Assembly (NCBI GenBank): GCA_005879255.1 | Contig: VBKY01000074.1 | Coordinates: 1-34,612 of the forward strand | Direction of reading: 5' to 3' | Length of the DNA stretch: 34,612 bases | Source of the DNA: Deltaproteobacteria bacterium | GTDB lineage: Bacteria; Desulfobacterota_B; Binatia; UBA9968 | Shown: piece by piece, positions 24,877 to 34,151 of the stretch | How positions within the stretch are numbered: position 1 is the stretch's first letter | Layout of the letters: every line of letters starts with the position of its first letter | Translations under genes and position numbers: made by a program | Notes under the pieces: generated by a model | What the model was told of the DNA's origin: nothing | What the model saw: only the letters and a program-made list of their open reading frames with translations | The model's database searches: none

Positions 24877-26280
24877 TTGAACGCGCTCAAGGTTAGGCTC
24901 GAGAATCGCCAGGCGACGGCAGCCGTTATCGGTCTTGGCTACGTGGGTCTGCCATTGGCGATGGAGATCGCCGCAGCGGGCTTTAACGTGGTCGGCGTCG
25001 ATCTCGATAGGAACAAGATCGCGGCGCTCAAACAAGGCAAATCGTATATCCTAGATGTCGCCGACAAACTCATTGCCGATACCGTTGGGTCGGGTAAATT
25101 CACCCCGACCTCGGATTTCAATGCTCTGGCTAAGGCGGATACCGTCAGCATCTGCGTGCCAACACCGTTGAGCAAGAGCCGGGACCCAGACATTTCATTC
25201 ATTCTTTCGGCGACGGAAGAAATTCGTAAATACTTACACCCGGGTCAACTAATCGTCTTGGAAAGCACGACCTACCCAGGAACCACGGATGAACTCATCG
25301 TGCCTGAACTCGAAAGCTCCGGCCTTAAGGTAGGAAGCGATTTCTTTGTTGCTTTTTCTCCTGAAAGGATCGATCCCGGTAACGCAACTTTCCATACGCG
25401 CAACACACCGAAAATCGTCGGCGGTATTACGGCACAATGCACGGAAATCGCACGACTGTTTTATTCGCAGTTTATCGATCGTGTGATCCCCGTCAGCAGC
25501 ACCAAATGTGCCGAAATGGTTAAACTCTTGGAGAATACATTTCGCAGCGTCAACATCGGCATGGTGAATGAACTTGCCCTGATGTGTGATCTGTTGGGCG
25601 TCGACGTCTATGAGGTGATCGATGCGGCTGCGAGCAAGCCGTTCGGCTTCATTCCATTTTATCCGGGCCCCGGGCTTGGCGGGCACTGCATACCCATCGA
25701 TCCGCACTATTTGGCGTGGAAACTCAAAGCGCTCAACTTCCAGGCGCGATTCATTGGCTTGGCGGCGGAGATCAATGGAATGATGCCTTCGGTCGTAGCC
25801 ACGCTGGTCAGCGATGGGCTCAACCGAAGTTCGAAGAGTATCCGCGACTCCAAGATCATGATTCTTGGTGTTGCTTACAAAAAAAATGTCAGTGACTGTC
25901 GCGAGTCACCGGCGCTCGATGTGATGCGCCTGCTCACCGACAAGGGTGCGATTCTTTCCTACAACGACCCGCTTGTCCCCACATTACGGCTGGGCGGAAG
26001 CGCACTTAAGTCAATCGACCCCTCGCCGGCTGAAATCGCTAAACATGATTGTATTATCATTCTCACCGACCACAGCGTTTATGACTTCCGAAAGATCGTC
26101 GAGGCGGCAACTCTGGTCATCGATACCAGAAACGCCACCAAGGATTTACACGTATTCAAAGATCGAATCATTAAATTGGGCGCTGGCAATAGCGTCCCAT
26201 CGAACTCCCATATCGAACATACAAGCGAGTTGAGAGCCGGAGAGGTGGAGGCTCACGAAACAAGTTTACTTGGGACTTGA
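24877..26280 (+). CDS. UDP-HexNAc 6-dehydrogenase (WbpA/TviB class)
   Basis: 467 residues from a TTG at 24877. GGGAGG stands eight bases upstream, one base after the prsR stop; no ATG fits. The NAD-binding loop is VIGLGYVGLPLAMEIAAAGF. The catalytic region has LLENTFRSVNIGMVNELALM, and the active-site Cys lies in GPGLGGHCIPIDPHYLAWK. The stretch PFGFIPFYPGPGLGGHC is closest to UDP-GlcNAc 6-dehydrogenases (WbpA, TviB) rather than WecC or UDP-glucose dehydrogenase. It oxidises C6 twice to a uronic acid. With WecB in the locus, a HexNAc-uronic acid in the EPS is plausible. The last 30 residues are not conserved. It follows prsR in one operon, so its expression is probably tied to the regulator. 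Confidence 0.9.
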   Translation: MNALKVRLENRQATAAVIGLGYVGLPLAMEIAAAGFNVVGVDLDRNKIAALKQGKSYILDVADKLIADTVGSGKFTPTSDFNALAKADTVSICVPTPLSKSRDPDISFILSATEEIRKYLHPGQLIVLESTTYPGTTDELIVPELESSGLKVGSDFFVAFSPERIDPGNATFHTRNTPKIVGGITAQCTEIARLFYSQFIDRVIPVSSTKCAEMVKLLENTFRSVNIGMVNELALMCDLLGVDVYEVIDAAASKPFGFIPFYPGPGLGGHCIPIDPHYLAWKLKALNFQARFIGLAAEINGMMPSVVATLVSDGLNRSSKSIRDSKIMILGVAYKKNVSDCRESPALDVMRLLTDKGAILSYNDPLVPTLRLGGSALKSIDPSPAEIAKHDCIIILTDHSVYDFRKIVEAATLVIDTRNATKDLHVFKDRIIKLGAGNSVPSNSHIEHTSELRAGEVEAHETSLLGT

Positions 26281-26444
26281 GCAAGCCTCCTGGGGTTGAC
26301 CGGTTAGCTGATTCGCAATTACCGCCTAGCAAAACGTGCCGGCATTTCCCCCATGGAAATCGCTTACCGCAAAAGTGCAACTTTGACGTCGAGAACGGCG
26401 TCACGCCTTGGATCACCCGAGAAAAACTAAAGGGAGAACAGTCT
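26281..26444. other. Short gap between convergent genes
   Basis: No gene. A weak GGCG-TCA-CGCC hairpin (around 26,396-26,407) lacks a T-run, so no intrinsic terminator is claimed. Confidence 0.5.
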
Positions 26445-29400
26445 TTACTTACCATGGCAGCGCTTGTACTTCTTGCCGCTGCCACATGGGCATGGATCAT
26501 TTCGGCCGACCTTTTCTCCTTCCCGTTTTGCTGGGCCACTGGAACGTGCCGCGATCGGCTCATCTCCGTGGCTTAACACCATTCTTTGCGGCCGCGGTTG
26601 CTGTAACTCGACTTCCGGAGCAACGCTCTCCCTTGCTAACTCCACGGTGAACAACTTTTGCACGACCTCCTCTTGAATTCGACGTTTCATGTCCTCGAAC
26701 ATGTCGAACCCTTCCTTTTGGTATTCTTGTAGAGGGTTCTTCTGTCCGTAACCGCGCAAGCCGATGCCTTCCTTCAGGTGATCCATGTTGAGAAGATGGT
26801 CTTTCCAAAGGGTGTCGATGGTTTGCAGCATGATAATCTTTTCCAGTTGCCGCAGCATCGGCGCACCGAATCGTTTTTCTTTGTCTTCGTACGCGTCGAC
26901 GACTCTCTGGCTCGTGATCTCGCGGAGATTGTCCTCTGTGAGCTCTTCCACTTGTTCCGGATTAAGTTCCAGTCGCAGGTTGAACTGATGATAGATGCCT
27001 TCGCGTAAGCCATTCAGATTCCATTCCGATGGATGAAGCTCGCTGTCGGCGTATCGAGCAATAACGTCTTCGACCAGCCCTTCGGCCATATCGAGGACCT
27101 GCTCTTTCAGAGCCTCACCTTTGAGTACGTCGCGCCGGTAAGTGTAAATCACCTCGCGCTGCTTGTTCAGAACGTCATCGTACTCCAGCAGATGCTTACG
27201 AATATCAAAATTATGTCCTTCGACTTTCTTCTGCGCGTTCTCGATGGCGCGCGTTACCAGACCATGTTCGATCGGAACGCCCTCTTCCATACCGAGCCGG
27301 CTCATGATGCCTTGAATCCGATCCGCACCGAAAATTCGCATCAAATCATCTTCCAACGAGAGATAGAATCGAGATGATCCGGGATCTCCTTGGCGCCCGG
27401 CACGACCGCGCAACTGATTATCGATACGCCGACTTTCATGGCGTTCCGTGCCCAAGATATGCAAGCCGCCGGCGCCGATGACATTTTCTTTCTCTTGGGC
27501 GCAGACCTTGTTGTAATCGGTCAGGATTTCATCGAATCGATGGCGGAATTCGTCCGGTGCTTTGTCCAACTGCTCGCGTATCTGATCCACCATCTGGAGG
27601 TATTCCTGCCGCTTGGCTTCGTAGCCCTGCTGTGCTTGCTGCACAACCTCTTCGTACGGTACGCGAATCTGCTCGCAGTTCACTTCGGCTTCCTCGAAGG
27701 CGCGGTGCGCCTTGTCGTACTCAGTTACCATCTCCGCGTGCTCCCCGTCAGTCAAAACAGCTCGTGCATTTTCAAACTCGAGATCGATCAGCTGCTGCTC
27801 GTAGAGACGACGCCTTTCATCCAGCGCCTCCATCAGCCCTTCCCGCTCGCCGCTATTTTGCTGCCAGCGCTCCAACGCTGCGCTGAAGTCTTGTCTTGCC
27901 TCGTCAAAATCCTCCGGCGCTATCCACGCGCCGCCATTTCTTGCATTCAAGATGGCTGCCTCGAATGCTTGTTTGGCTCTGAGGTACGCATCTGGAATCG
28001 GGCGCATGTTATGCAGCGCTTCGATCAGTTCGGTGGCCGACAAATCTTCGTAGCGCTCTCGCGCCTCGCGGAATGGTGAAATCGCGCGTATCTCACGCTG
28101 TAGTTCGGTGGTCCGCTTCAGAGCTTCGCCGCGCTTTTGCTGGAAAATCTCTCCGTCCTTAACGTACTGTTTCTCCGCCTTCTGGACCTCTTCTTCGTAT
28201 TTTTCTCTTAGCTCCCTCAACGCATCTTCGTAGCGCGCCGCGCCCTGCGTCGGCAGCTTCGTCGCGCGGTTGATCCATTCGTTTTCCATATCCGACCGCG
28301 CCAAAAACTCGGGATTGCCGCCAAGCAAGATATCCGTACCACGACCCGCCATGTTGGTCGCGATGGTCACGGCGTTGAACCTGCCCGCCTGGGCGATAAT
28401 GGTGGCCTCTGCTTCATGGTTGACCGCGTTCAGAACATTGTGCTTGATGCCTTTTTTCTTAAGCATCCGCGAGAGCCGCTCGGACTTTGCCACCGATGTC
28501 GTGCCGACCAAGATCGGTTGACCCTTTTTGTTGCGTTCTTCGATCTCCTGAACAACCGCGTCATACTTTTCGTTGTCGCTGCGATAAACGACATCAGGGA
28601 GATCGTCCCTAACCATCGTGCGATGGGTCGGGATAACCGTAACGTCCAATTTATAGATCTTCTTAAATTCGGGAGCCTCGGTATCAGCGGTTCCGGTCAT
28701 TCCCGCCAGTTTCTTGTACATCCGAAAATAGTTCTGGATCGTGATTGTCGCGAGCGTCTGGTTTTCCTCGCGAATATGCACGCGCTCCTTGGCTTCGACC
28801 GCTTGATGCAACCCGTCCGACCAGCGTCGTCCGGGCATTAGCCGGCCGGTGAATTCGTCGACGATAATCACTTCACCATCTTTCACGACATAATCGACGT
28901 CGCGCTTGAAAATCGCGTGGGCTTTAAGCGCCTGCTGCACGTGGTGCAGGGTATCGATCTGGCGCGGGTCGTAGAGATTGTGCACGCCGAGCAAACGTTC
29001 GACTTTTGCCACGCCGCCTTCGGTCAACGTCACCGAGCGACTCTTTTCATCCACGGTGTAATCACCCTTTGCCTCGATCGCTGCGCGATCCTCCTGCGAC
29101 GGATCGCCTTGAATGACAGCGCCTCTTTGCAGCTTGGGAATGACGCGGTCGATGTTGTAATACTTATCGGTCGATTCCTCCGCCGGGCCCGAAATGATCA
29201 GCGGCGTCCTCGCCTCATCGATGAGTATGTTGTCAACCTCGTCGACCACGGCGTAGTTTAGCTCGCGCTGTACATATTCCTCCAAGGAGAATTTCATATT
29301 GTCGCGGAGGTAATCGAAACCAAACTCGTTGTTGGTGCCATAGGTAATATCCGCAAGATAGGCTTCCTGGCGCGTGATCGGCCGCAAATTGAGATACCGA

Positions 29401-30041
29401 TAGTCTTTCGTGAGATAACTCGGATCAAAGAGGTAACTTACCTCGTGAACGATCGACGCAGTGCTTAGACCCAACTTGTGGTAGATCGGTCCCATCCACT
29501 GCACATCTCGGCGTGCTAAATAATCATTGACGGTGATCAGATGGACACCGCGCCCGGTGAGCGCGTTCAAGTACAGTGCCAGCGTCGCCACAAGGGTTTT
29601 GCCTTCCCCCGTTTTCATTTCGGCTATCTTGCCCTCGTGCAGCACAACCCCGCCGATCATTTGAACATCGAAATGGCGCAACCCGATCGTGCGCCTCGAA
29701 GCTTCACGCACGGCTGCGAACGCCTCCGGCAGTAGTTCTTCGAGAACTTCGGATTCCTTTTGGCGCAGCTCCTTATCCAACTCTTCGACGCTATTTTTCA
29801 GCTCTTCGCGCTGATCCGGCTCCACCGTCACGGCTTCGTTGCGCGCCTCTTCCAGGTCTTTATTCAGACCTGCAGTTGCTTCGGCTATGTGTTTCTTAAA
29901 TTGATCGGTTTTCCCCTTGAGCTCAGCGTCGCTGAGCCGCTGATATTCGGGCTCCAATTCGCTAATTTTGCCAACGTACGGACGAATCCGCTTGATCTCG
30001 CGGTCGTTCTTCGTGCCGATGAGCCTCTTTATCCAATCCAT
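26445..30041 (-). CDS. secA: Preprotein translocase ATPase SecA, with a large insertion
   Basis: 1198 residues, against about 830-1000 for most SecA. The motor is complete: [20 protein letters not shown] (Walker A, about 142-161), [20 protein letters not shown] (265-284), [16 protein letters not shown] (564-579) and [20 protein letters not shown] (864-883). The preprotein-binding and helical-scaffold regions follow, then the C-terminal zinc-binding SEC-C motif [15 protein letters not shown]. It drives Sec-dependent export at the inner membrane. The extra length lies mainly at residues 580-852, a charged, coiled-coil-like insert within the second nucleotide-binding domain; about 40 more residues lie at 55-98. 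Reading frame and motifs are intact, so it should work. ATG 30041 is preceded by its own promoter. Confidence 0.97.
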   Translation of the reverse strand: MDWIKRLIGTKNDREIKRIRPYVGKISELEPEYQRLSDAELKGKTDQFKKHIAEATAGLNKDLEEARNEAVTVEPDQREELKNSVEELDKELRQKESEVLEELLPEAFAAVREASRRTIGLRHFDVQMIGGVVLHEGKIAEMKTGEGKTLVATLALYLNALTGRGVHLITVNDYLARRDVQWMGPIYHKLGLSTASIVHEVSYLFDPSYLTKDYRYLNLRPITRQEAYLADITYGTNNEFGFDYLRDNMKFSLEEYVQRELNYAVVDEVDNILIDEARTPLIISGPAEESTDKYYNIDRVIPKLQRGAVIQGDPSQEDRAAIEAKGDYTVDEKSRSVTLTEGGVAKVERLLGVHNLYDPRQIDTLHHVQQALKAHAIFKRDVDYVVKDGEVIIVDEFTGRLMPGRRWSDGLHQAVEAKERVHIREENQTLATITIQNYFRMYKKLAGMTGTADTEAPEFKKIYKLDVTVIPTHRTMVRDDLPDVVYRSDNEKYDAVVQEIEERNKKGQPILVGTTSVAKSERLSRMLKKKGIKHNVLNAVNHEAEATIIAQAGRFNAVTIATNMAGRGTDILLGGNPEFLARSDMENEWINRATKLPTQGAARYEDALRELREKYEEEVQKAEKQYVKDGEIFQQKRGEALKRTTELQREIRAISPFREARERYEDLSATELIEALHNMRPIPDAYLRAKQAFEAAILNARNGGAWIAPEDFDEARQDFSAALERWQQNSGEREGLMEALDERRRLYEQQLIDLEFENARAVLTDGEHAEMVTEYDKAHRAFEEAEVNCEQIRVPYEEVVQQAQQGYEAKRQEYLQMVDQIREQLDKAPDEFRHRFDEILTDYNKVCAQEKENVIGAGGLHILGTERHESRRIDNQLRGRAGRQGDPGSSRFYLSLEDDLMRIFGADRIQGIMSRLGMEEGVPIEHGLVTRAIENAQKKVEGHNFDIRKHLLEYDDVLNKQREVIYTYRRDVLKGEALKEQVLDMAEGLVEDVIARYADSELHPSEWNLNGLREGIYHQFNLRLELNPEQVEELTEDNLREITSQRVVDAYEDKEKRFGAPMLRQLEKIIMLQTIDTLWKDHLLNMDHLKEGIGLRGYGQKNPLQEYQKEGFDMFEDMKRRIQEEVVQKLFTVELARESVAPEVELQQPRPQRMVLSHGDEPIAARSSGPAKREGEKVGRNDPCPCGSGKKYKRCHGK

Positions 30042-30101
30042 AATGCGATGATTTTTCTCCCTGCTTTAGAAATCGCGGAGACTTTTTTCAATCAAGTAGC
30101 C

Positions 30102-30129
30102 ATTATAAAATACCTGATTCGGGAGGCAA
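30102..30129 (-). promoter_or_regulatory. Sigma-70-like promoter of secA
   Basis: On the minus strand TTGCCT and TATAAT are separated by 16 bases; the -10 is a perfect consensus. It sits about 60-90 bp before the secA ATG in the gap behind murI, so secA probably has its own constitutive promoter. Confidence 0.65.
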
Positions 30130-30164
30130 CTTAAAGCCGTTCTTCAGCAACGTGCAGAGGCCGG

Positions 30165-30965
30165 TCAACGTTCGATGCGCACCGCCGATTCGACCTTTTC
30201 GCCGAGAAAGCGCCGACCCACTTTAATAAAACGATCGGGCGCGTCTGTGACGAAGAAGCTGTGTCCCCCCTTTCCGGTCTGTCTGGCGATCGCCTTTGTT
30301 TTGAGTACAGATGCTACTTCTCTGGCCGTCTCCTCTGCGGAATCGACCAGGCGAACGTCGTTACCGATAAATTTTTTAATCGCTTTTTTTAGCAAAGGAT
30401 AATGCGTGCAGCCGAGAATCAACGTGTCGATGCCACTTTGCTTGAGACTTCCGAGATAGGCTTTCACGGTCATCTCGACGACTTCGTTGTCCGTCCAGCC
30501 CTCTTCAACAAGCGGCACGAACAGCGGGCACGCCCTGCTATAGATTTCGATCGCCGGGTCCGCCGCTTTGAGCGCACGAGTATAAGCGCCGCTCTGAATC
30601 GTCGCCTCGGTGCCGATAACACCAACTTTTTTACTTCTTGTGCTCTTGATTGCGCCCCGTACCCCCGGCTCGATCACGCCGATCACTGGTAGCGACAATT
30701 TAACTTTCAATTGGTCGAGGGCGATGGCTGTCGATGTATTGCAGGCAACGACCACGAGCTTGACGTCCTTTTCGACGAGAAACCGGCAGTTTTCAAAAGA
30801 ATAACTCAGCACCGTCTCCACGGATTTGGTACCGTAAGGCGCCCGCGCCGTATCGCCCAGGTAAACCGTATTCTCCTTGGGTAAGGCTTCGATAATTTGG
30901 TGCAGGACCGTGAGACCGCCAATACCGGAATCAAACACGCCTATCGCGCTGTCGTTACCTGTCAT
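30165..30965 (-). CDS. murI: Glutamate racemase MurI
   Basis: 266 residues from ATG 30965, where the family start MTGNDSAIGVFDSGIGGLTV appears; longer frames would run into the upstream gene. Both catalytic Cys motifs are present: VVACNTSTAIA and ILGCTHYPLLKKAI, along with YLGDTARAPYGTKS. It makes D-glutamate for peptidoglycan in the cytoplasm. Its start overlaps the end of the SPL-type radical SAM gene by 11 bases, so the two are probably co-transcribed, without an obvious functional link. Confidence 0.96.
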   Translation of the reverse strand: MTGNDSAIGVFDSGIGGLTVLHQIIEALPKENTVYLGDTARAPYGTKSVETVLSYSFENCRFLVEKDVKLVVVACNTSTAIALDQLKVKLSLPVIGVIEPGVRGAIKSTRSKKVGVIGTEATIQSGAYTRALKAADPAIEIYSRACPLFVPLVEEGWTDNEVVEMTVKAYLGSLKQSGIDTLILGCTHYPLLKKAIKKFIGNDVRLVDSAEETAREVASVLKTKAIARQTGKGGHSFFVTDAPDRFIKVGRRFLGEKVESAVRIER

Positions 30966-32046
30966 GAGCAAGCTGTTGGACGGCCGGCGCCATTTGATTG
31001 CCAAGCTCCTTTTCACAGGCCGGCGCGAAACCAAACACCTGTTGCCAGACTTCGCGTGATTCCATGCAAAGATAGATTTTCACAGTCGGTGCCATCCGAC
31101 GGATCCACTGAACCATCTTGCGATACATTTCAACTCGCAGAGGATGGAAATAACGTAACTTGCCATCCGGGCAAAGGACCTGCTCGCCGGTCACAAGCTG
31201 CGTTCGGGGAAAGCGCTCGCGCATGGTCCGTTTGAGACCGGGTGTGGTGCGCAGCACGCCCAGGCTGAGCCACGCCAGCCGGCGCCAATCGATGGACGCA
31301 AAAATCTCCTCGATCATGGCTTGGTAATCGACTTCCCAACAGGAATACTCGATGATGGGATCGAAGTGAAAGCCTAAGCGATATCCCGCCTCTTGACAGC
31401 GGCGCGCGGCATCGAGCCTTTCGCCGAGTGATGCCGTGCCGTGCTCATCTCGATCGATTACGCTTTGAGGGTTCATCGACCAGGCGACCACTACTCGCTC
31501 CTTTGGGTCGAAATGAAGCAAGCTATCGACGCAATCGCTTTTCGTCTTTAGCTCCAATAGCACGTTAGGCTGTTCAGCAAAGTACGGGATCAGTTCGCCT
31601 ACCATTCCCGTGCACGGTTCCAGCGCTAGGCTGTCCGTGATCTCGCCGGTGCCGATGCGGAAAAAGACGCCGCGGTGCTTCTTGAGTGTCCGATCGGCTT
31701 CGTCGATCAAATCACCGACGTTGCTGAACACTTTGAGCGCCGAATTGTCCGCTAGATAATCCTGCAAATAGCAGTAGCTGCAATCCATCGGGCAGTTGCT
31801 GGCGAAGTTGATGACGAAGTAGTTGCAGCAAATCTGCCCGTCGCTTCCGGGACATTTCTTAAAGAACTCCCCCTTATGCTTGGTCAAATAGAGTCTTCGT
31901 TTTGCCGCGCCGAAGCCGTCATTGAGTAGTGATCCGTTCCGGTTGGGCGTCGATACAGCCTCAACATACCTAAAAGGAACTTGCGGCAAGGTCCGGCGCA
32001 GATTATGAAAGATCGGGCTCGTCTCGGAGCCACGCTCGACAATCAC
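30955..32046 (-). CDS. SPL-family radical SAM protein (spore photoproduct lyase-like)
   Basis: 363 residues from GTG 32046. The iron-sulfur motif is NCPMDCSYCYLQDYL, Cys85-x3-Cys89-x2-Cys92, the Cx3Cx2C of radical SAM enzymes in the SplB-like form. RVVVAWSMNPQSVI and RLGFHFDPIIEYSCWEVDY are further family stretches. Relatives in spore formers repair the UV spore photoproduct; non-sporing bacteria carry homologues of unproven role. The frame is open further upstream but offers no other start codon, so the GTG is used. It lies 17 bp after the unknown helical protein gene and overlaps murI. Confidence 0.88.
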   Translation of the reverse strand: MIVERGSETSPIFHNLRRTLPQVPFRYVEAVSTPNRNGSLLNDGFGAAKRRLYLTKHKGEFFKKCPGSDGQICCNYFVINFASNCPMDCSYCYLQDYLADNSALKVFSNVGDLIDEADRTLKKHRGVFFRIGTGEITDSLALEPCTGMVGELIPYFAEQPNVLLELKTKSDCVDSLLHFDPKERVVVAWSMNPQSVIDRDEHGTASLGERLDAARRCQEAGYRLGFHFDPIIEYSCWEVDYQAMIEEIFASIDWRRLAWLSLGVLRTTPGLKRTMRERFPRTQLVTGEQVLCPDGKLRYFHPLRVEMYRKMVQWIRRMAPTVKIYLCMESREVWQQVFGFAPACEKELGNQMAPAVQQLAHDR

Positions 32047-32063
32047 TTCAGCTGGCGGGCGTA

Positions 32064-32615
32064 TTAGGATCGCTTCTGCGTCACCATCTGGCCGGAAAGA
32101 AGATCGAAGATTGCCGGGATAATACTATTTTCTTTCGCGTCCGTTAGTTTCGCGATAAGCCGCTTCAGTTCTTCATGATTTGTCGCACTGAACTCCACCC
32201 GAAGTCTTCCTTCTTCGAGACCCGGTGGTACGCTAAGGCGAATCTCAGGATGGAGCATCAGCGCCTGGATCTTGGCTCGGATCGCATCTTCGGTCTCCGC
32301 CAGCCGGGGAAATCTCGATCGCCTGAGCTGTTCTTTGATGCGCTTAAGCTTATCGGCCCGGCCAAGCCGTGGATCGGTTTTTATATCGATAATCGCCTTG
32401 CAACCGAGAACGTCACAAACTCTCGATCGGTCGCGCAAGGCAATTTCTTCGAGCCAATCCATTATGTCGCGCAGGTGGTTTTCACCCATCTGGAAAATTT
32501 GAGCGATCTCAGCCAGGGCGTCCCGGTCCGCTTGCTCCCAGCTAAGCCACCGCTCCAGCGTCTTCGGGTGAAAGCCCCGCTCTTTTGCGTAATCGCGAAT
32601 CTCCATCTTCGACAT
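32064..32615 (-). CDS. Unknown helical protein with HTH-like N-terminus
   Basis: 183 residues from ATG 32615, with GGGAGAG a few bases upstream. I do not recognise the family. The N-terminus (YAKERGFHPKTLERWLSW, then ALAEIAQIFQMGENHLRDI) looks like a helix-turn-helix. The middle is charged and helical (RADKLKRIKEQLRRSRFPRL), and the C-terminal part (LRVEFSATNHEELKRLIAKL) looks like an alpha-beta end. The overall look recalls C-terminal parts of ParB-like or DNA-binding proteins, which is only a guess. The gene begins 74 bases inside the end of the upstream glycosyltransferase gene and is followed by the radical SAM gene at 17 bp, so a link to the SPL-like protein is possible. Confidence 0.75.
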   Translation of the reverse strand: MSKMEIRDYAKERGFHPKTLERWLSWEQADRDALAEIAQIFQMGENHLRDIMDWLEEIALRDRSRVCDVLGCKAIIDIKTDPRLGRADKLKRIKEQLRRSRFPRLAETEDAIRAKIQALMLHPEIRLSVPPGLEEGRLRVEFSATNHEELKRLIAKLTDAKENSIIPAIFDLLSGQMVTQKRS

Positions 32616-33480
32616 CTACACTCTCCCGCTCGAACGCCGCTGCGATCGCGTCATAATCCTTGGCCTCTCGCTCCTTCCCGCGTTTACGCGCGCCTCGTGC
32701 GAGAATCGCAACTTTGGAGCGCATGACTTCCAGCGCCGCCGCTTGCCGCTTGCCGTGCAAGCCCGCGCGCAAGAGCTTCTGCAGCGCCAAAACTCGATAG
32801 CGGTCCATGCCCCACATGGAGCGTGACAACTGATCCGCGTGACCGCCGCGCTTCACCACCAGAGGTTCGGAGATCAACGCTACCGCATGCTCAACTGCAA
32901 TACGCAACCAAAGCTCATAATCTTCGCACACCGGGAACGATTCATCGAAGCCACCGACCTGCTCGAACAACGTCTTCGTCATCATCACCGCCGACGGACT
33001 CACCAAGCAAAGATCGAGGCTACGGAAAAATATGTCGCCTGAAAATTTTTGGTGCTTTGCCTTCGGATTGACTCTGATGCCATTACGAATCCAAATCTCT
33101 TCGCTTTGGCAGATCTGAATTTCCGGATGTCGTTTCATGAAAGCGGTTTGAACTTCCAGCTTTTTGGGCCGCCAAAGGTCGTCGGAATCGAGAAAGGCGA
33201 TAAAGCTGCCGAGCGCTCGGCTCACGCCGAAATTGCGCGCAGCAGCCACGCCTTTTCCGGCTTTAGCGAAGAGTCGTAGACGGGAACCTAACTTTGCCAA
33301 TTCTTCCTGCGTCTCATCCGTCGAACCGTCGTCGACGACGATGAGCTCGAAGTTAGCGTAGCTCTGTGCCAAGACCGATTCGACCGCTTCGCCGACCAAG
33401 GGCCAACGGTTGAAGGTGGGAATGACGACGCTTACGATGGGCGACACGACGCTACTCGAGCGCTCGATATATTGTGACAA
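32542..33480 (-). CDS. Family 2 glycosyltransferase
   Basis: 312 residues in the track frame from TTG 33480. GTG 33447 is an alternative start that places the GT-A fold (IVSVVIPTFNRWPLVGEAVE) right at the N-terminus. FELIVVDDGSTDETQEELAK, GVAAARNFGV and the DxD-type IAFLDSDDLWRPKK are all present, as is the acceptor-side GGFDESFPVCEDYELWLRI (with the catalytic ED). It has no membrane helix. The last part after about residue 245 is charged and unconserved. It lies far from the EPS operon, so its product may be LPS or another glycan. Its end overlaps the next gene by 74 bases, an unusual length. Confidence 0.88.
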   Translation of the reverse strand: MSQYIERSSSVVSPIVSVVIPTFNRWPLVGEAVESVLAQSYANFELIVVDDGSTDETQEELAKLGSRLRLFAKAGKGVAAARNFGVSRALGSFIAFLDSDDLWRPKKLEVQTAFMKRHPEIQICQSEEIWIRNGIRVNPKAKHQKFSGDIFFRSLDLCLVSPSAVMMTKTLFEQVGGFDESFPVCEDYELWLRIAVEHAVALISEPLVVKRGGHADQLSRSMWGMDRYRVLALQKLLRAGLHGKRQAAALEVMRSKVAILARGARKRGKEREAKDYDAIAAAFERESVDVEDGDSRLRKRAGLSPEDAGAVA

Positions 33481-33519
33481 ATGACAAGAGAGAATCGGCG
33501 CCGTTTGTCTTTCGCAGCA

Positions 33520-33951
33520 TCAGACAAAAGCTTCTATCTTTCTAAAAAACTGCTCGACCATCATCTTGGCGACACCGTTTAGCATTCGCTGCCCAATGCT
33601 GGCAATGAGCCCGCCAATTCTGGCATCGGTGCTGTATTTGAGCACAGTCTTACCGTCTTGTTCTTCTAAATCGATAGCGACGTCGCCCTGCATGAAACCA
33701 GGGCCGCCCGATCCTTCGCCGCTCAAGACATAATGGGATGGGGCCTGCTTGTCTTTGATCGAAACCTTCCCCTTATACGTGCCTTTCACCGAAGCGACGC
33801 CCACCTTCATAACCGCCTCGAATTGATCCGGTGCCACTTCGTTCATGCTTTCACAGCCGGGCATGCACTGAGACATGATTTTTGGATCGAGCAAAACCTG
33901 CCATACGCGGTCCCGTGGCGCGTTAAATGTATAGCTCCCTTCAATCTTCAA
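33520..33951 (-). CDS. CoxG-like SRPBCC protein
   Basis: 143 residues from TTG 33951, chosen because GGGAGG lies nine bases upstream. It starts MKIEGSYTFNAPRDRVWQVL and continues LLDPKIMSQCMPGCESMNEV, the typical CoxG/carbon monoxide dehydrogenase subunit G pattern of the START-like SRPBCC fold. GTYKGKVSIKDKQ and YSTDARIGGLIASIGQRML follow. CoxG helps recruit CO dehydrogenase to the membrane in Oligotropha. Many genomes have stand-alone homologues of unknown use, and no cox genes are visible here. Confidence 0.85.
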   Translation of the reverse strand: MKIEGSYTFNAPRDRVWQVLLDPKIMSQCMPGCESMNEVAPDQFEAVMKVGVASVKGTYKGKVSIKDKQAPSHYVLSGEGSGGPGFMQGDVAIDLEEQDGKTVLKYSTDARIGGLIASIGQRMLNGVAKMMVEQFFRKIEAFV

Positions 33952-34151
33952 ACGACGTCACCTCCCGCTAGAATCTGATCCGCCGCTAGTGGCCGCGTGC
34001 TTCTTCGATTGCCAAAAACCATAACGTTCATCTGTTAAAAAAACAACTCTGCCGGTCGATGTCGAATAACGGCGTCATCCGCGACATCCACGGAAGGGCA
34101 TAGCGACTTGATTGAATCCCAAGACCACCTTGGTTAAACTTTGCGAAAGAA

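Noticed and set aside
27390..28079. A 229-codon plus-strand frame inside secA
   Set aside because: Antisense shadow of the codon-biased secA insert; secA is clearly real on the other strand.
34115..34145. Sigma-70-like pair before the right-edge gene
   Set aside because: Only four of six matches in each box and it ends about 11 bases before the ATG.
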